DNA of 64,000 nt from JAICJR01 sp963848495 (GCA_963848495.1 CAWKDV010000002.1:1550001-1614000), one strand, 5' to 3'; shown: positions 1 through 8,915, counted from the stretch's first letter. The notes: a model not told the origin generated them from the letters alone. Translations and numbers: made by a program.

Positions 1-1
1 T

Positions 2-619
2 GCGGACCGCGCATACGAGGAGTTGCGCGACCGCATCGTCACCCTGGCGATCCCGCCCGGCGCGCCGATCAACGAGGACTCGCTCGGCCGCGAGCTGCAG
101 ATGGGCCGCACGCCGGTGCGCGAGGCGATCAAGCGCCTGGCACTCGAGAACCTGGTGTCGGTCTTCCCGCGCCGCGGCACGTTCGCCTCGGAGATCAACA
201 TCACCGACCTCGCGCACATCTCCGACGTGCGGGTGCAGCTCGAGGGCCACGCCTGCCTGCGCGCCGCCCAGCGGATCACGCCCGCGCAGCGCGAGCAGCT
301 GGACGCGCTGATCGCGGAGATCGAGCTGCGCGAGGGCAGCGGCGACCCCGCGGAGCTGATGCGCCTCGACGGCGAGGTGCACCGGTTCGTCTACGCCTGC
401 GCCGCCAACCCCTACCTGGAGGAGACGCTCGAGCGCTACCTGTGCCTGTCTATGAGAATCTGGTACCTCGTGCTCGACCGCCTCCCGCACCTGTTCGACC
501 GCGTGCACGAGCACCGAGAGCTGCTCGAGGCGATCCGCGACGGCGAGGCGGAGCGTGCCCGCCGGATCGCCGCCGAGCACGTCTCCACCTTCGAAGCAGA
601 GATCCGGGGCGTCCTCTGA
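2..619 (+). CDS. GntR-family regulator with FCD domain (5' partial)
   Basis: Transcriptional repressor of the FadR/FCD branch of GntR. The open frame continues to the left edge (A-D-R-A-Y-E-E precedes the first internal TTG at 23), so the true start lies outside the window. The N-terminal winged helix-turn-helix shows the typical RTPVREAIKRL recognition segment followed by the wing PRRGTF. The C-terminal half is helical with His residues in EVHRFVY, HEHRELL and AEHV, matching FCD metal/ligand positions. It lies 14 nt upstream of purU, so it may control one-carbon or a linked catabolic function; the ligand cannot be predicted. Confidence 0.85.
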   Translation, partial: ADRAYEELRDRIVTLAIPPGAPINEDSLGRELQMGRTPVREAIKRLALENLVSVFPRRGTFASEINITDLAHISDVRVQLEGHACLRAAQRITPAQREQLDALIAEIELREGSGDPAELMRLDGEVHRFVYACAANPYLEETLERYLCLSMRIWYLVLDRLPHLFDRVHEHRELLEAIRDGEAERARRIAAEHVSTFEAEIRGVL

Positions 620-633
620 GCGTCCCCGAGTCG

Positions 634-1488
634 ATGCCGGCCGCCAGCGCGCGGCTGCTCCTGTCGTGCGCCGACAGGCCGGGCATCGTGTCGGCGGTGT
701 CGGGCTTCCTGGCGAAGCGGGGCGCCAACATCTTCCAGTCCGACCAGTACTCGACCGACCCCGAGGGCGGCACCTTCTTCATGAGGGTCGAGTTCCACCT
801 CGAGGGGATCGACGACGACCGCGACGCCTTCGAGGCGGGCTTCGCGGGCGTCGCCGGCGACATCGGCATGCAGTGGCGGCTCAGCTACACGGCTCAGCGC
901 AAGCGGCTGGCGATCATGGCGTCGCGCTACGACCACTGCCTGCTCGACCTGCTCTGGCGCTGGCGCCGCGGCGAGCTCGACTGCGACATCGGCCTAGTGG
1001 TCTCGAACCACCTCGACCTTGAGCGCGACGTGGCGGCATTCGACGTGCCGTACGTCCACGTGCCGGTCGAGAAGGGCAGGAAGGAGGAGGCCGAGGCCCG
1101 CATCCTCGGGCTGTTCGGCGAGCGTTTCGACCTGGTCGTGCTCGCCCGCTACATGCAGATCCTCAGTGGCGGTTTCCTCGAGTCGGTCAAGACCCCGGTG
1201 ATCAACATCCACCACTCTTTCCTGCCGGCCTTCGCGGGCGCCGACCCGTACGCGCGTGCGCGTGAGCGGGGCGTGAAGCTCATCGGCGCCACCGCGCACT
1301 ACGTCACCGAGGAGCTCGACGCCGGGCCGATCATCGAGCAGGACGTCGCGCGCGTCAGCCACCGCGACAGCGTCGAGACGCTCGTCGGCATGGGGCGCGA
1401 CATCGAGCGCACGGTGCTGGCACGCGCGGTGAAGTGGCATCTCGAGGACCGCGTGCTGGTCCACGAGAACCGCACCGTCGTGTTCTAG
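634..1488 (+). CDS. purU: Formyltetrahydrofolate deformylase
   Basis: Hydrolyses 10-formyl-THF to formate and THF, balancing the one-carbon pool and supplying formate to PurT-type purine synthesis. 284 aa, the usual length. An N-terminal ACT domain (about residues 5-85, with CADRPGIVSAVSGFL) is followed by a formyltransferase fold. N191-I-H193 and D229 (ELDAGPII) match the Asn/His/Asp catalytic set of the formyltransferase superfamily. ATG at 634 is chosen because it is the only good start just before the ACT domain; the upstream frame is antisense-like filler inside the regulator gene. The stop TAG shares a CTAG with the stop of the converging gene. Confidence 0.93.
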   Translation: MPAASARLLLSCADRPGIVSAVSGFLAKRGANIFQSDQYSTDPEGGTFFMRVEFHLEGIDDDRDAFEAGFAGVAGDIGMQWRLSYTAQRKRLAIMASRYDHCLLDLLWRWRRGELDCDIGLVVSNHLDLERDVAAFDVPYVHVPVEKGRKEEAEARILGLFGERFDLVVLARYMQILSGGFLESVKTPVINIHHSFLPAFAGADPYARARERGVKLIGATAHYVTEELDAGPIIEQDVARVSHRDSVETLVGMGRDIERTVLARAVKWHLEDRVLVHENRTVVF

Positions 1489-1925
1489 CTGCCGCCGGCC
1501 TTCCGGTCGGCGGCGCGGACCAGGGTGTCCACGTCCTCGTTCAGGTCCTTCAGCTGCGCGAGCAGCTTGAGCTGCATCTCCGACTGCTCCTCGCGGTGCT
1601 TCTCGACCAGATCGAGGTGGATCTTGTCGCGGTCGGCCTGGCGGGTCTGGGCCAGCAGGATCAGCGGCGCCGCGTAGGCCGCCTGAGTCGAGAAGGCGAG
1701 GTTGAGCAGGATGAACGGGTAGGGGTCCCAGCGCAGGGTGACCGCCACCGCGTTCAGGATGATCCAGATCACCACGACGATCGTCTGGCCGACGATGTAC
1801 TGCGGGGTGCCCAGGAAGCGCGCGATCCTCTCCGCCCGCCGGCCGAACGCGTCGGCGCCAAAGGCCCCATGCAGCCTGGCCGCCTCCGTCTTCGGCTTGA
1901 CCGGGATGTCGGCCGTGCCTTCCAC
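1485..1925 (-). CDS. DUF1003 membrane protein
   Basis: Membrane protein of the DUF1003 family, function unknown. About 146 aa with GTG at 1925. Two hydrophobic helices (about residues 43-66 and 71-93) bracket the family hallmark WDPYPFILLNL and AAPLILLAQ. They are followed by the charged segment QADRDKIHLDLVEKHREEQ and a C-terminal amphipathic helix. An alternative GTG at 1964 would add 13 residues, and neither start has a clear Shine-Dalgarno sequence. The frame stays open to about 2696, but that part is the shadow of the opposite gene. Its TAG stop overlaps the purU TAG at the palindrome CTAG. Confidence 0.8.
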   Translation of the reverse strand: MEGTADIPVKPKTEAARLHGAFGADAFGRRAERIARFLGTPQYIVGQTIVVVIWIILNAVAVTLRWDPYPFILLNLAFSTQAAYAAPLILLAQTRQADRDKIHLDLVEKHREEQSEMQLKLLAQLKDLNEDVDTLVRAADRKAGGS

Positions 1926-2111
1926 GCAGTTCGTGATTCGACGGCGCCAGGTGCGAGCCTTCACGGCGGCGGAGGCGGTGACTCGCCTCACCGCCTCCGT
2001 ACCGCCTTCACATCTCCTACGGCCCCGGCGGCCCGGCGGATCACCCGGACGCAACTCCCGCGGACACGGGCGGTTTCTCACCTTGGAAGCAGTCCACATG
2101 GGGAGGATTCG

Positions 2112-4274
2112 ATGAGGAAGACGCTCTGTACCGCGCTGCTCGCGCTCTGCGCCCTGGCGGCGCTGCCCGGCTCGGCGGGCGCATCCGTGCTCGTCGGTCA
2201 CTCGGGCTGGTACTGGGGCAACCCGCTTCCTCAGGGCATGTCGATCAGTGCGATCGACTTCTCCGGTGCGCGCGGCTACGCGGCCGGCGCGTTCGGCACG
2301 CTGCTCCGCACCGACGATCAGGGCGCCACCTGGTCCGGCGTGACCACCGGCATCGTCAACGACCTGGGCACTGTCGACGCCGTGGACGCCAACACGGTGA
2401 TCATCGGCGGCGGCTGCTCGGCCCGGCGCTCCGACGATGGCGGCCAGACCTTCAAGCGCCTGCCGTTCACTCCGAGCGAGATCAGCTGCCCCGCCGGCAT
2501 CCAGGCGATCTCCTTCCCCTCCGCGACGGGCGGCTTCCTGCTGCTTCAGGACGGGACGCTCCTGGCCACGGCCGACGGCGGCACGAGCTTCTCGCGGCGC
2601 ACCGCGATCCCGGGCACCCCGGCAGCGGGAACGACCGGTGCCAACGCCGAGGACGTCTTCTTCACGAGCCCCACGGTCGGTTTCGCCGCCACGCACTCAC
2701 CGGGCAGCGGCAAGCTCTACCGGACCGTCGACGGCGGCTTCACCTGGAACCCGGTGGCCACCGGCGCGTTCCACTCGATCTGGTTCGCCGACGCCAACAC
2801 CGGCTATGCGGTGGGCGACGGCAACCTGCTCGAGGCGACGATCGACGGCGGCGGCACCTGGAACCCCAGGCCCCTGACCGGCGCCAGCGCGTCCACGCTG
2901 ACCTCGATCCGCTGCGTGACCCTCACCTGCCTGCTCTCCACCGCCGAGGGCACCCGCCTGATCCGCACGACGGACGGCGGGCTGACGGGCACCGACGTGT
3001 CGCCCTCGAGCCACAAGGTCTTCGCGGCCGCCTTCGCCTCCCCGACGCGGGTCGTGGCGGCCGGCGAGAACGGCACCACCGTGGTGTCGAACGACGCCGG
3101 CGCGACCTTCTCACCGGTCGGCGGCGGCATCACGGGGCCGTTCAACCGGCTCGTGGCCACCAGCGCCAGCGTGGCGTTCGCGCCCGGCGGCCACGGCAGC
3201 CTGGCCAAGACGGTCGACGCCGGGCAGAGCTGGAGCGACGTCGGCGTGGCCACGTCCGGAAGCGTGGTCGACGTCTCGTTCCCGGATCCGAACAACGGCT
3301 TCGCGCTCGACGACTCCGGCACGCTGCTGAAGTCGGCCAACGGCGGCGGGAGCTGGTCGATCCTCAACACCGGCACCACCGCCCAGGCGAACGGCCTGCT
3401 GGCCCTCGACGGCAATCGCGTCCTTCTCTTCGAGCCGCGCGGCATCCGCCGTTCCAGCGACGGCGGCGCGAGCTTCACGGCCGTCGCCGGCAAGGCCGTG
3501 AGCAAGGCGGCGCTCGACGCGGGCGACGTCGTGCCCGGCGGCCTCTTCGCCCACGGCACGCGCTCGCTGCTCTTCTCGAAGGATGGCGGCAGGACCTGGA
3601 GCGCGGTCAAGCCGCCCTCGAAGGCACTGCTGCGTGCTGTGGACTTCGTCACGAGCAAGCGCGGCTACGTGCTCGACGGCGACGGCCGCGTCTGGACCAC
3701 CGCCAACCGCGGCGGGCACTGGACGCAGCTCGTGGGCACCGGCACCCTGGCCGCCTTCGACATGGCGTTCGCCTCGCCGAACCGCGGCTACCTGCTGATC
3801 GACAACTTCGGCACCCGCCGTGCCGGCTACCTGCTCAAGACGGCCGACGGCGGCCGCACCTGGCATCCCCAGCTCGTGAGCAGCCTGCCGCTGGCGGGCG
3901 GCGGCATCGCCACCTCGAACGGCGCCACCGACTACCTGATGGACACCACCGGGCGCCTGTTCGCCACCACTACCGGCGGCGACCTGGGCGCGCCGTCGTC
4001 GCTCAAGCTCACCAGCAAGAAGAAGACCGTGCGCAAGCGCAGCACGATCACGGTCAACGGCAAGCTGGTGCCGGCGGCGGGCGGCGAGCAGGTCGTGGTC
4101 TCGGCTCGCGCCCAGGGCCACGGCTGGGTCCACAAGGTCGTGCAGGTCGCCTCCGATGGCACCTTCACCACCGCCTGGAAGCTGACTCGCTTCACGATCT
4201 TCGTGGCGCAATGGGCCGGGGACGCCGATCACGCAGGAGCCGGGTCGAAGGTTCTGGCCGTAGTCGTGAAGTAA
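2112..4274 (+). CDS. Secreted YCF48/BNR-repeat beta-propeller protein
   Basis: Predicted exported protein of 720 aa. ATG 2112 has a strong GGGGAGG site (2100-2106) and begins a signal peptide (MRKTLCTALLALCALAALPGS, cleavage near AGAS). The body carries 13 Asp-box/BNR-like turns of the form S/T-x-D-x-G-x-T/S-W/F (for example TDDQGATW, SKDGGRTW, TADGGRTW). This is the arrangement of YCF48/photosystem-II-stability-like propellers, here in a non-photosynthetic context. The C-terminal 100 residues (from about SSLKLTSKKKTVRK) look like an Ig-like beta module. The role is unknown; a cell-surface or binding function is inferred. The frame extends further upstream but without sense. Confidence 0.85.
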   Translation: MRKTLCTALLALCALAALPGSAGASVLVGHSGWYWGNPLPQGMSISAIDFSGARGYAAGAFGTLLRTDDQGATWSGVTTGIVNDLGTVDAVDANTVIIGGGCSARRSDDGGQTFKRLPFTPSEISCPAGIQAISFPSATGGFLLLQDGTLLATADGGTSFSRRTAIPGTPAAGTTGANAEDVFFTSPTVGFAATHSPGSGKLYRTVDGGFTWNPVATGAFHSIWFADANTGYAVGDGNLLEATIDGGGTWNPRPLTGASASTLTSIRCVTLTCLLSTAEGTRLIRTTDGGLTGTDVSPSSHKVFAAAFASPTRVVAAGENGTTVVSNDAGATFSPVGGGITGPFNRLVATSASVAFAPGGHGSLAKTVDAGQSWSDVGVATSGSVVDVSFPDPNNGFALDDSGTLLKSANGGGSWSILNTGTTAQANGLLALDGNRVLLFEPRGIRRSSDGGASFTAVAGKAVSKAALDAGDVVPGGLFAHGTRSLLFSKDGGRTWSAVKPPSKALLRAVDFVTSKRGYVLDGDGRVWTTANRGGHWTQLVGTGTLAAFDMAFASPNRGYLLIDNFGTRRAGYLLKTADGGRTWHPQLVSSLPLAGGGIATSNGATDYLMDTTGRLFATTTGGDLGAPSSLKLTSKKKTVRKRSTITVNGKLVPAAGGEQVVVSARAQGHGWVHKVVQVASDGTFTTAWKLTRFTIFVAQWAGDADHAGAGSKVLAVVVK

Positions 4275-4295
4275 CTCTCGCTAGCCTCGATATGC

Positions 4296-4982
4296 GTGCC
4301 AGACGCCCGCAATTCGAACGGGAGCGGCGGGGGCGGCAGCAGGCTGTCCCTCCAAACCCTGATAGTCGCCAGCCTCGCCTCGATGACGGCGGCGATCGTC
4401 GTCTCGCACTTCTGGCGGGGCGGTACGCCGATCGCGGCGGCGATCACGCCTGTCGTCGTTGCGCTGGCGAGCGAGATCTATCGCCGGCCCGCCGAGCGCA
4501 TCACCCGGCTCAGCTCGCGCGCCGCGTCGGTGACTACGCGCTCGCGCACGGCTGGACCGGGCGCCGGCTACCAGGACCGGCCCGCGGTGGAGACGCGGCT
4601 CCTGGACGGCGACAGCGGCCCGCTGAGGGTGTACCGCCACGAGCGCAGGGGAGGCCGCCTGCGGCCGGTGCACGTGAAGATCGTGCTGGCCACGGCCCTC
4701 GCGGCGTTCGCCATCGCCGTGGCGGTGCTCACGCTGCCTGAGCTCGTGTTCGGCGGCTCGCTCGCGTCCCACGGCAGGACCACCTTCTTCGGCGGCAGCC
4801 ACCACCACAAGGCCTCGACCACGACGACGACTCAGACCACCGGTAGCAAGAACTCGAGCTCGAGCGCCGTGACGAAGACGACGACGGTGACCACCTCGTC
4901 CGCGCAGGCCACCACGCAGACCACGACGTCCACTCCGCTGCAGGGCGCCCAGCCGCCCCCGGCGGGCGCGACCGGCCCCTAG
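4296..4982 (+). CDS. Two-TM protein with Thr/Ser-rich tail
   Basis: Family not recognised. 228 aa from GTG 4296. A first hydrophobic stretch of about 50 residues (LIVASLASMTAAIVV then IAAAITPVVVALA) could form one or two helices. A basic linker follows, then a second TM helix (IVLATALAAFAIAVAVLTL), and finally a low-complexity Thr/Ser tail (runs of TTTTT and SSSS) ending PPPAGATGP. The tail resembles extracytoplasmic O-glycosylation or stalk regions. It ends with TAG in a CTAG shared with the converging small gene. The start is uncertain because no clear ribosome site is seen. Confidence 0.7.
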   Translation: MPDARNSNGSGGGGSRLSLQTLIVASLASMTAAIVVSHFWRGGTPIAAAITPVVVALASEIYRRPAERITRLSSRAASVTTRSRTAGPGAGYQDRPAVETRLLDGDSGPLRVYRHERRGGRLRPVHVKIVLATALAAFAIAVAVLTLPELVFGGSLASHGRTTFFGGSHHHKASTTTTTQTTGSKNSSSSAVTKTTTVTTSSAQATTQTTTSTPLQGAQPPPAGATGP

Positions 4983-5164
4983 GCCCGCCCGAGTCGCCGC
5001 CGCAGCCGCAGCCGCGCGAAGCGCGCCCACAGCACGGCGAGGTCCGCCAGCAGCCCATAGAGGTGGCCGAGCGGCCCGGTGAACAGCCAGGCCAGCCCGC
5101 GCTCCAGGGGCCCGCGCGGTGCGGGCAGGCGGGTTCGTGTGGGACCAGGTGCCAAGCCGCTCAC
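4979..5164 (-). CDS. Small basic membrane protein (61 aa)
   Basis: A 61-aa protein with one hydrophobic helix (LAWLFTGPLGHLYGLLADLAVLWARFARL) and an Arg-rich C-terminus. Family unnamed to me, but the amphipathic core with GPLGHLYG reads like real protein rather than a shadow frame. GTG at 5164 faces away from tig, 17 nt from its ATG, so the two may share a divergent promoter. The stop overlaps the stop of the converging membrane gene at CTAG 4979-4982. A single-pass inner-membrane location is inferred. Confidence 0.6.
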   Translation of the reverse strand: MSGLAPGPTRTRLPAPRGPLERGLAWLFTGPLGHLYGLLADLAVLWARFARLRLRRRLGRA

Positions 5165-5166
5165 GC

Positions 5167-5172
5167 TATCGT
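5167..5172 (+). promoter_or_regulatory. -10-like TATCGT before tig
   Basis: TATCGT with 9 nt to the tig ATG. A start site about 7 nt downstream would give a leaderless or nearly leaderless mRNA. Confidence 0.4.
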
Positions 5173-5181
5173 GGCTCGCCC

Positions 5182-6591
5182 ATGCCCGGAGCCGTTACGA
5201 CAAGCACCACGGAGCTCGGTGACTCGCGCGTCCGCGTGGAGGTGGAGGTCGCCCCCGATGCGGTGGAGCGGCAGGTGCAGGAAGCCGCCCGCGAGCTCGG
5301 GCGCGAGCTCAAGATCGCCGGCTTCCGCAAGGGCAAGGTGCCGCCCCAGGTCGTGCTCCAGAGGGTGGGCCGCGAGGCGGTGCTGGACGACGCCGTCCGG
5401 CGCGCGCTGCCCGACTGGTACGAGGAGGCGCTGAACGACGCGCACCTCGCCACCGTCGGCGACCCGAGCCTGAACCTCGGCGACCTTCCCGACAAGGGCT
5501 CGCCGCTGACCTTCACGATCGAGGTCGGCATCCGGCCACCCGCGGAGCTCGGCGACTACAAGGGCCTCGAGGTGGGCCGGCGCGAGCCGGAGGTGGCCAA
5601 GGACGACGTGGACGCCGAGCTCGAGCGGCTGCGCGAATCGCTCGCCTCGCTCGACACCGTCGAGCGCGCGGCGGCGCACGGCGACTTCGTGGTGATCGAC
5701 TTCATCGGCCGCATCGAAGGCGAGCCGTTCGAGGGCGGCGAGGGCCGCGGCTACCTGCTCGAGCTGGGCTCCGGGCGCCTCGTGCCCGGCTTCGAGGAGC
5801 AGCTCGTGGGCGCCAGCGCCGGCGACGAGCGCGACGTCAGCGTGACCTTCCCGGAGGACTACCCCGGTGAGGAGGTCGCAGGCCGGGAGGCGGTCTTCGA
5901 GACCAGCGTGAAGGAGGTCAAGGAGAAGCGGCTGCCCGAGCTGGACGACGACTTCGCGGCCGAGGCCGGCGGCTTCGACTCCCTCGACGAGCTGCGCACC
6001 GACATCGAGTCGAAGCTCTCCCGCACGGAGGAGCGCGCGATCGACGGGGAGTTCCGCGAGGCTGCCGTGGACGCCGCCGTGGAGGGCGCCAAGCTCGACC
6101 TGCCCAAGGAGCTCGTGCACGCGAAGGCGCACGAGATGTGGCACGAGACGGCTCACCGCCTCCAGCGCCAGGGGGTCGACCCGCAGCGCTACCTGCAGCT
6201 CGTCGGCAAGACCGAGGAGGAGCTGGCGGTCGAGGCCGAGCCCGAGGCCGAGCGCGCGCTGAAGCGCGAGGCCGTGCTGGCCGCGGTGGTGGAGGCCGAG
6301 GGCATCGAGGTCTCCGACGACGAGGTCTTCGACGCGCTGCGCGACGCCGCCGCCCGCAGCGGCGGCCAGCCGCCGAGCGAGGACGCCCTGCGGCGCTCGT
6401 TCGAGCGCGCGAAGGAGCAGGGACGCGACGAGACGCTGCGCGAGGACATCGCCATGCGCAAGGCGGTGGACCTGCTCGCGGACAGCGCCAAGCCGATCAC
6501 CGTCGAGCAGGCCAAGGCGCGCGAGAAGCTCTGGACCCCCGGCAAGGAGGGCGACGCGCGTGCCTCCGAGATCTGGACGCCGGGCTCTTGA
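5182..6591 (+). CDS. tig: Trigger factor
   Basis: Ribosome-bound chaperone and peptidyl-prolyl isomerase that meets nascent chains at the exit tunnel. 469 aa. The N-terminal ribosome-docking signature GFRKGKVP is at residues 47-54. The FKBP-type PPIase domain follows (about 160-250; DFVVIDFIGRIEGEPFEGG and LVPGFEEQL), then the long helical substrate-cradle domain. ATG 5182 is preferred over upstream frame-open codons because it starts the canonical TTSTTELGDSRVRVEVEV strand. Next come clpP and clpX, the conserved chaperone-protease neighbourhood. Confidence 0.96.
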   Translation: MPGAVTTSTTELGDSRVRVEVEVAPDAVERQVQEAARELGRELKIAGFRKGKVPPQVVLQRVGREAVLDDAVRRALPDWYEEALNDAHLATVGDPSLNLGDLPDKGSPLTFTIEVGIRPPAELGDYKGLEVGRREPEVAKDDVDAELERLRESLASLDTVERAAAHGDFVVIDFIGRIEGEPFEGGEGRGYLLELGSGRLVPGFEEQLVGASAGDERDVSVTFPEDYPGEEVAGREAVFETSVKEVKEKRLPELDDDFAAEAGGFDSLDELRTDIESKLSRTEERAIDGEFREAAVDAAVEGAKLDLPKELVHAKAHEMWHETAHRLQRQGVDPQRYLQLVGKTEEELAVEAEPEAERALKREAVLAAVVEAEGIEVSDDEVFDALRDAAARSGGQPPSEDALRRSFERAKEQGRDETLREDIAMRKAVDLLADSAKPITVEQAKAREKLWTPGKEGDARASEIWTPGS

Positions 6592-6631
6592 GACCCCGTC
6601 TGAGCCTGCGAGAGCGCCGGAGGGCCATTGC

Positions 6632-6637
6632 TAGACT
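6632..6637 (+). promoter_or_regulatory. -10-like TAGACT before clpP
   Basis: TAGACT 57 nt before the clpP ATG, in the 103-nt tig-clpP gap. It suggests that clpP-clpX can be transcribed separately from tig with a normal leader. Confidence 0.4.
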
Positions 6638-6694
6638 GGCCGCGTTCTGCCCCTGGCAGGATTCCGTCCGACCACCGCAAATGAAGCGAGAGCC

Positions 6695-7279
6695 ATGAGC
6701 CCACTTGTCCCGATGGTCGTTGAGCAGACGTCGCGTGGAGAGCGCGCGTTCGACATCTACTCACGTCTGCTGAACGAGCGCATCGTCTTCCTGGGCACGC
6801 CGGTCACGGACGAGATCGCCAACCTGATCGTCGCGCAGCTCCTCCACCTCGAGTCGGAGGACCCCGACAAGGACATCTCGCTCTACGTCAACTCCCCGGG
6901 TGGCTCGGTGTACGCGGGGCTGGCGATCTACGACACCATGCAGTTCATCAAGCCGCAGGTCCAGACGATCTGCGTCGGCATCGCCATGTCGATGGGAGCC
7001 CTGCTCCTGTCGGGCGGCGCGGAGGGCAAGCGGATGGCGCTGCCCAACGCGAAGATTCTCATCCACCAGGTCTCCTCGAGCTTCCAGGGCCAGGCCACGG
7101 ACATCGAGATCCACGCCAAGGAGATCATCGACGTGCGCCGCCGCCTGGACGAGATCCTGGCCCACCACACCGGCCAGGACCTGGAGAAGGTGGCCAGAGA
7201 CACCGAACGCGACTACTTTATGAGTGCAGAAGAGGCGAAGGACTATCACCTGATCGACAGGGTGATCACGCACCACTAG
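6695..7279 (+). CDS. clpP: ATP-dependent Clp protease proteolytic subunit
   Basis: Serine protease forming the tetradecameric barrel that degrades substrates unfolded by ClpX or ClpC. 194 aa. The catalytic triad is Ser99 (GIAMSMGA), His124 (ILIHQV) and Asp173 (RDYFMS); the 25- and 49-residue spacing equals that of classic ClpP. The oligomerisation segment VNSPGGSVYAGLAIYD is intact. The ATG follows a GAGAG-type ribosome site. It is followed 33 nt later by clpX, its AAA+ partner. Only one clpP is visible here, although many actinobacteria have two. Confidence 0.97.
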   Translation: MSPLVPMVVEQTSRGERAFDIYSRLLNERIVFLGTPVTDEIANLIVAQLLHLESEDPDKDISLYVNSPGGSVYAGLAIYDTMQFIKPQVQTICVGIAMSMGALLLSGGAEGKRMALPNAKILIHQVSSSFQGQATDIEIHAKEIIDVRRRLDEILAHHTGQDLEKVARDTERDYFMSAEEAKDYHLIDRVITHH

Positions 7280-7312
7280 CGTGGTCCCCAAGCCTCCCCG
7301 GGGAGGAGAGGC

Positions 7313-8593
7313 ATGGCCCGACCAACTGACTCGAACGAACAGCTCCTCTGCAGCTTCTGCGGCAAGTCCCAGCGACAGGTCAAGAAGCTGATCGCCGGGC
7401 CCGGCGTCTACATCTGCGACGAGTGCATCGATCTCTGTAACGAGATCATCGACGAGGAGCTCACCGGCCCCGCGTCGTTCAACCTCGAGAACCTCCCCAA
7501 GCCGAAGGAGATCTACTCGGTCCTCCAGGAGTACGTGGTGGGCCAGGAGCCGGCCAAGCGCACGCTCTCGGTAGCGGTCTACAACCACTACAAGCGCGTG
7601 CAGATGATGCAGTCGGACGACAACGACCTCGAGCTGCAGAAGTCCAACATCCTGCTGCTCGGTCCCACCGGCTGCGGCAAGACGCTGCTCGCGCAGACGC
7701 TGGCCAAGATCCTCAACGTGCCGTTCGCCATCGCCGACGCCACGGCGCTCACCGAGGCGGGCTACGTGGGCGAGGACGTGGAGAACATCCTCCTCAAGCT
7801 GATCCAGGCCGCCGACTTCGATGTGAAGAAGGCCGAGACCGGGATCATCTACATCGACGAGGTCGACAAGATCGCGCGCAAGGCCGACAACCCGTCGATC
7901 ACGCGCGACGTGTCGGGCGAGGGCGTGCAGCAGGCGCTCCTCAAGATCCTCGAGGGCACGGTGGCCTCGGTGCCGCCGCAGGGCGGGCGCAAGCACCCGC
8001 ACCAGGAGTTCCTCACGATCGACACCACGAACATCCTCTTCATCTGCGGCGGCGCCTTCGCCAACCTCGACAAGGTGATCGAGCGGCGCATCGGCCACAA
8101 GGGCGTGGGCTTCGGCGCGGCGGTGCGGTCGAAGACCAACAAGGACACCGGCGAGCTGTTCGAGCAGGTGCTGCCGGAGGACCTCGTGGAGTACGGCCTG
8201 ATCCCGGAGTTCATCGGCCGCCTGCCGGTGATCTCGGTGATCCACCAGCTCTCCCGCGACGACCTCGTGCTCATCCTCAACGAGCCGCGCAACGCGCTCG
8301 TCAAGCAGTTCCAGCGCTTCTTCCAGTTCGACGGGATCGAGCTGGTGTTCGCCGAAGACTCGCTCACGTCGATCGCCGACAAGGCGCTCGAGCGCGAGAC
8401 CGGCGCCCGCGGCCTGCGCTCGATCCTCGAGGAGACGCTGCTCGACGTGCAGTTCGAGCTGCCCTCGCGCCGCGACGTGAAGAAGTGCGTCGTCACCAAG
8501 GAGACGATCGAGAAGGGCCTCAAGCCCACGCTCGTCACCGTGGCGGCGGCCGAGGAGCCCGACTCCTCGTCCGAAGAAGCCCAGTCCGCTTAG
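7313..8593 (+). CDS. clpX: ATP-dependent Clp protease ATP-binding subunit
   Basis: AAA+ unfoldase feeding ClpP. 426 aa. An N-terminal C4 zinc-binding domain has Cys13, Cys16, Cys35 and Cys38. Walker A GPTGCGKT is at 117-124, Walker B is IIYIDEVDKI, with the RKADNPSITRDVSGEGVQQALLKI region and a sensor-2 GARGLRSI. Ribosome site GGGGAGGAGAGG. The C-terminus ends in an acidic Ser/Glu tail. A GC-rich perfect hairpin 10 nt after the stop probably terminates the unit. Confidence 0.97.
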   Translation: MARPTDSNEQLLCSFCGKSQRQVKKLIAGPGVYICDECIDLCNEIIDEELTGPASFNLENLPKPKEIYSVLQEYVVGQEPAKRTLSVAVYNHYKRVQMMQSDDNDLELQKSNILLLGPTGCGKTLLAQTLAKILNVPFAIADATALTEAGYVGEDVENILLKLIQAADFDVKKAETGIIYIDEVDKIARKADNPSITRDVSGEGVQQALLKILEGTVASVPPQGGRKHPHQEFLTIDTTNILFICGGAFANLDKVIERRIGHKGVGFGAAVRSKTNKDTGELFEQVLPEDLVEYGLIPEFIGRLPVISVIHQLSRDDLVLILNEPRNALVKQFQRFFQFDGIELVFAEDSLTSIADKALERETGARGLRSILEETLLDVQFELPSRRDVKKCVVTKETIEKGLKPTLVTVAAAEEPDSSSEEAQSA

Positions 8594-8602
8594 CAGTTAC
8601 CT

Positions 8603-8625
8603 CCGCGGGGCATCCCGCCCCGCGG
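8603..8625 (+). terminator. GC-rich hairpin after clpX
   Basis: Perfect 9-bp stem (8603-8611 with 8617-8625) and a 5-nt loop, with no T-run after it. This fits the U-less terminators common in high-GC actinobacteria. Confidence 0.5.
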
Positions 8626-8662
8626 TGCCGACCCGTCGCTCGACCTCCGGTCTCGCATAACC

Positions 8663-8679
8663 GCATCGCTTAGCGATGC
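8663..8679. repeat. Short perfect inverted repeat
   Basis: GCATCGC, 3-nt spacer, GCGATGC. It lies 54 nt before the small CxxC gene and could be an operator for it or a second weak hairpin; nothing decides. Confidence 0.3.
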
Positions 8680-8732
8680 TCTAACACGCCGCTTAGCAGG
8701 CCTTTACGGCCGCGCGGCACAGTCGGGCTGTG

Positions 8733-8915
8733 ATGTCGTTCGCACTGCCAAGGCTCGGCCGCCTGGTGAGGGACCTTTCGTTCGGCGAGCCGAGCATGGG
8801 GCGCTGCCTCGGCTGCGGAGCGGACGTGCATCCGGACGAGCGTTGGGTGCGGCTGCACGGGCTCCTCTTTCACGCAGCCTGCACCCGCGTTCGTCGTCCA
8901 GCGATCACTCCGTAG
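8733..8915 (+). CDS. Small CxxC...HxxxC protein (60 aa)
   Basis: A 60-aa protein, unnamed family. After an amphipathic start it shows C-L-G-C-G near residue 25 and L-F-H-A-A-C about 25 residues later, a plausible zinc-ribbon ligand set (CxxC, then HxxxC), with the core HPDERWVRLHGLLFH. ATG 8733 directly follows an alternative GTG 8730. The 3' end overlaps the converging nucleotidyltransferase gene by 11 nt. A similar mini-protein architecture recurs at 44250-44447. Function unknown; nucleic-acid or protein binding through zinc is a guess. Confidence 0.5.
   Translation: MSFALPRLGRLVRDLSFGEPSMGRCLGCGADVHPDERWVRLHGLLFHAACTRVRRPAITP

Noticed and set aside
442..633. Upstream extension of the purU frame
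   Set aside because: The extra 64 residues are Pro/Arg-rich antisense-like filler inside the regulator gene; the family start fits ATG 634.
1926..2696. N-terminal extension of the DUF1003 protein to about 400 aa
   Set aside because: It would overlap the secreted propeller gene on the other strand and shows no domain; family length is about 150 aa.
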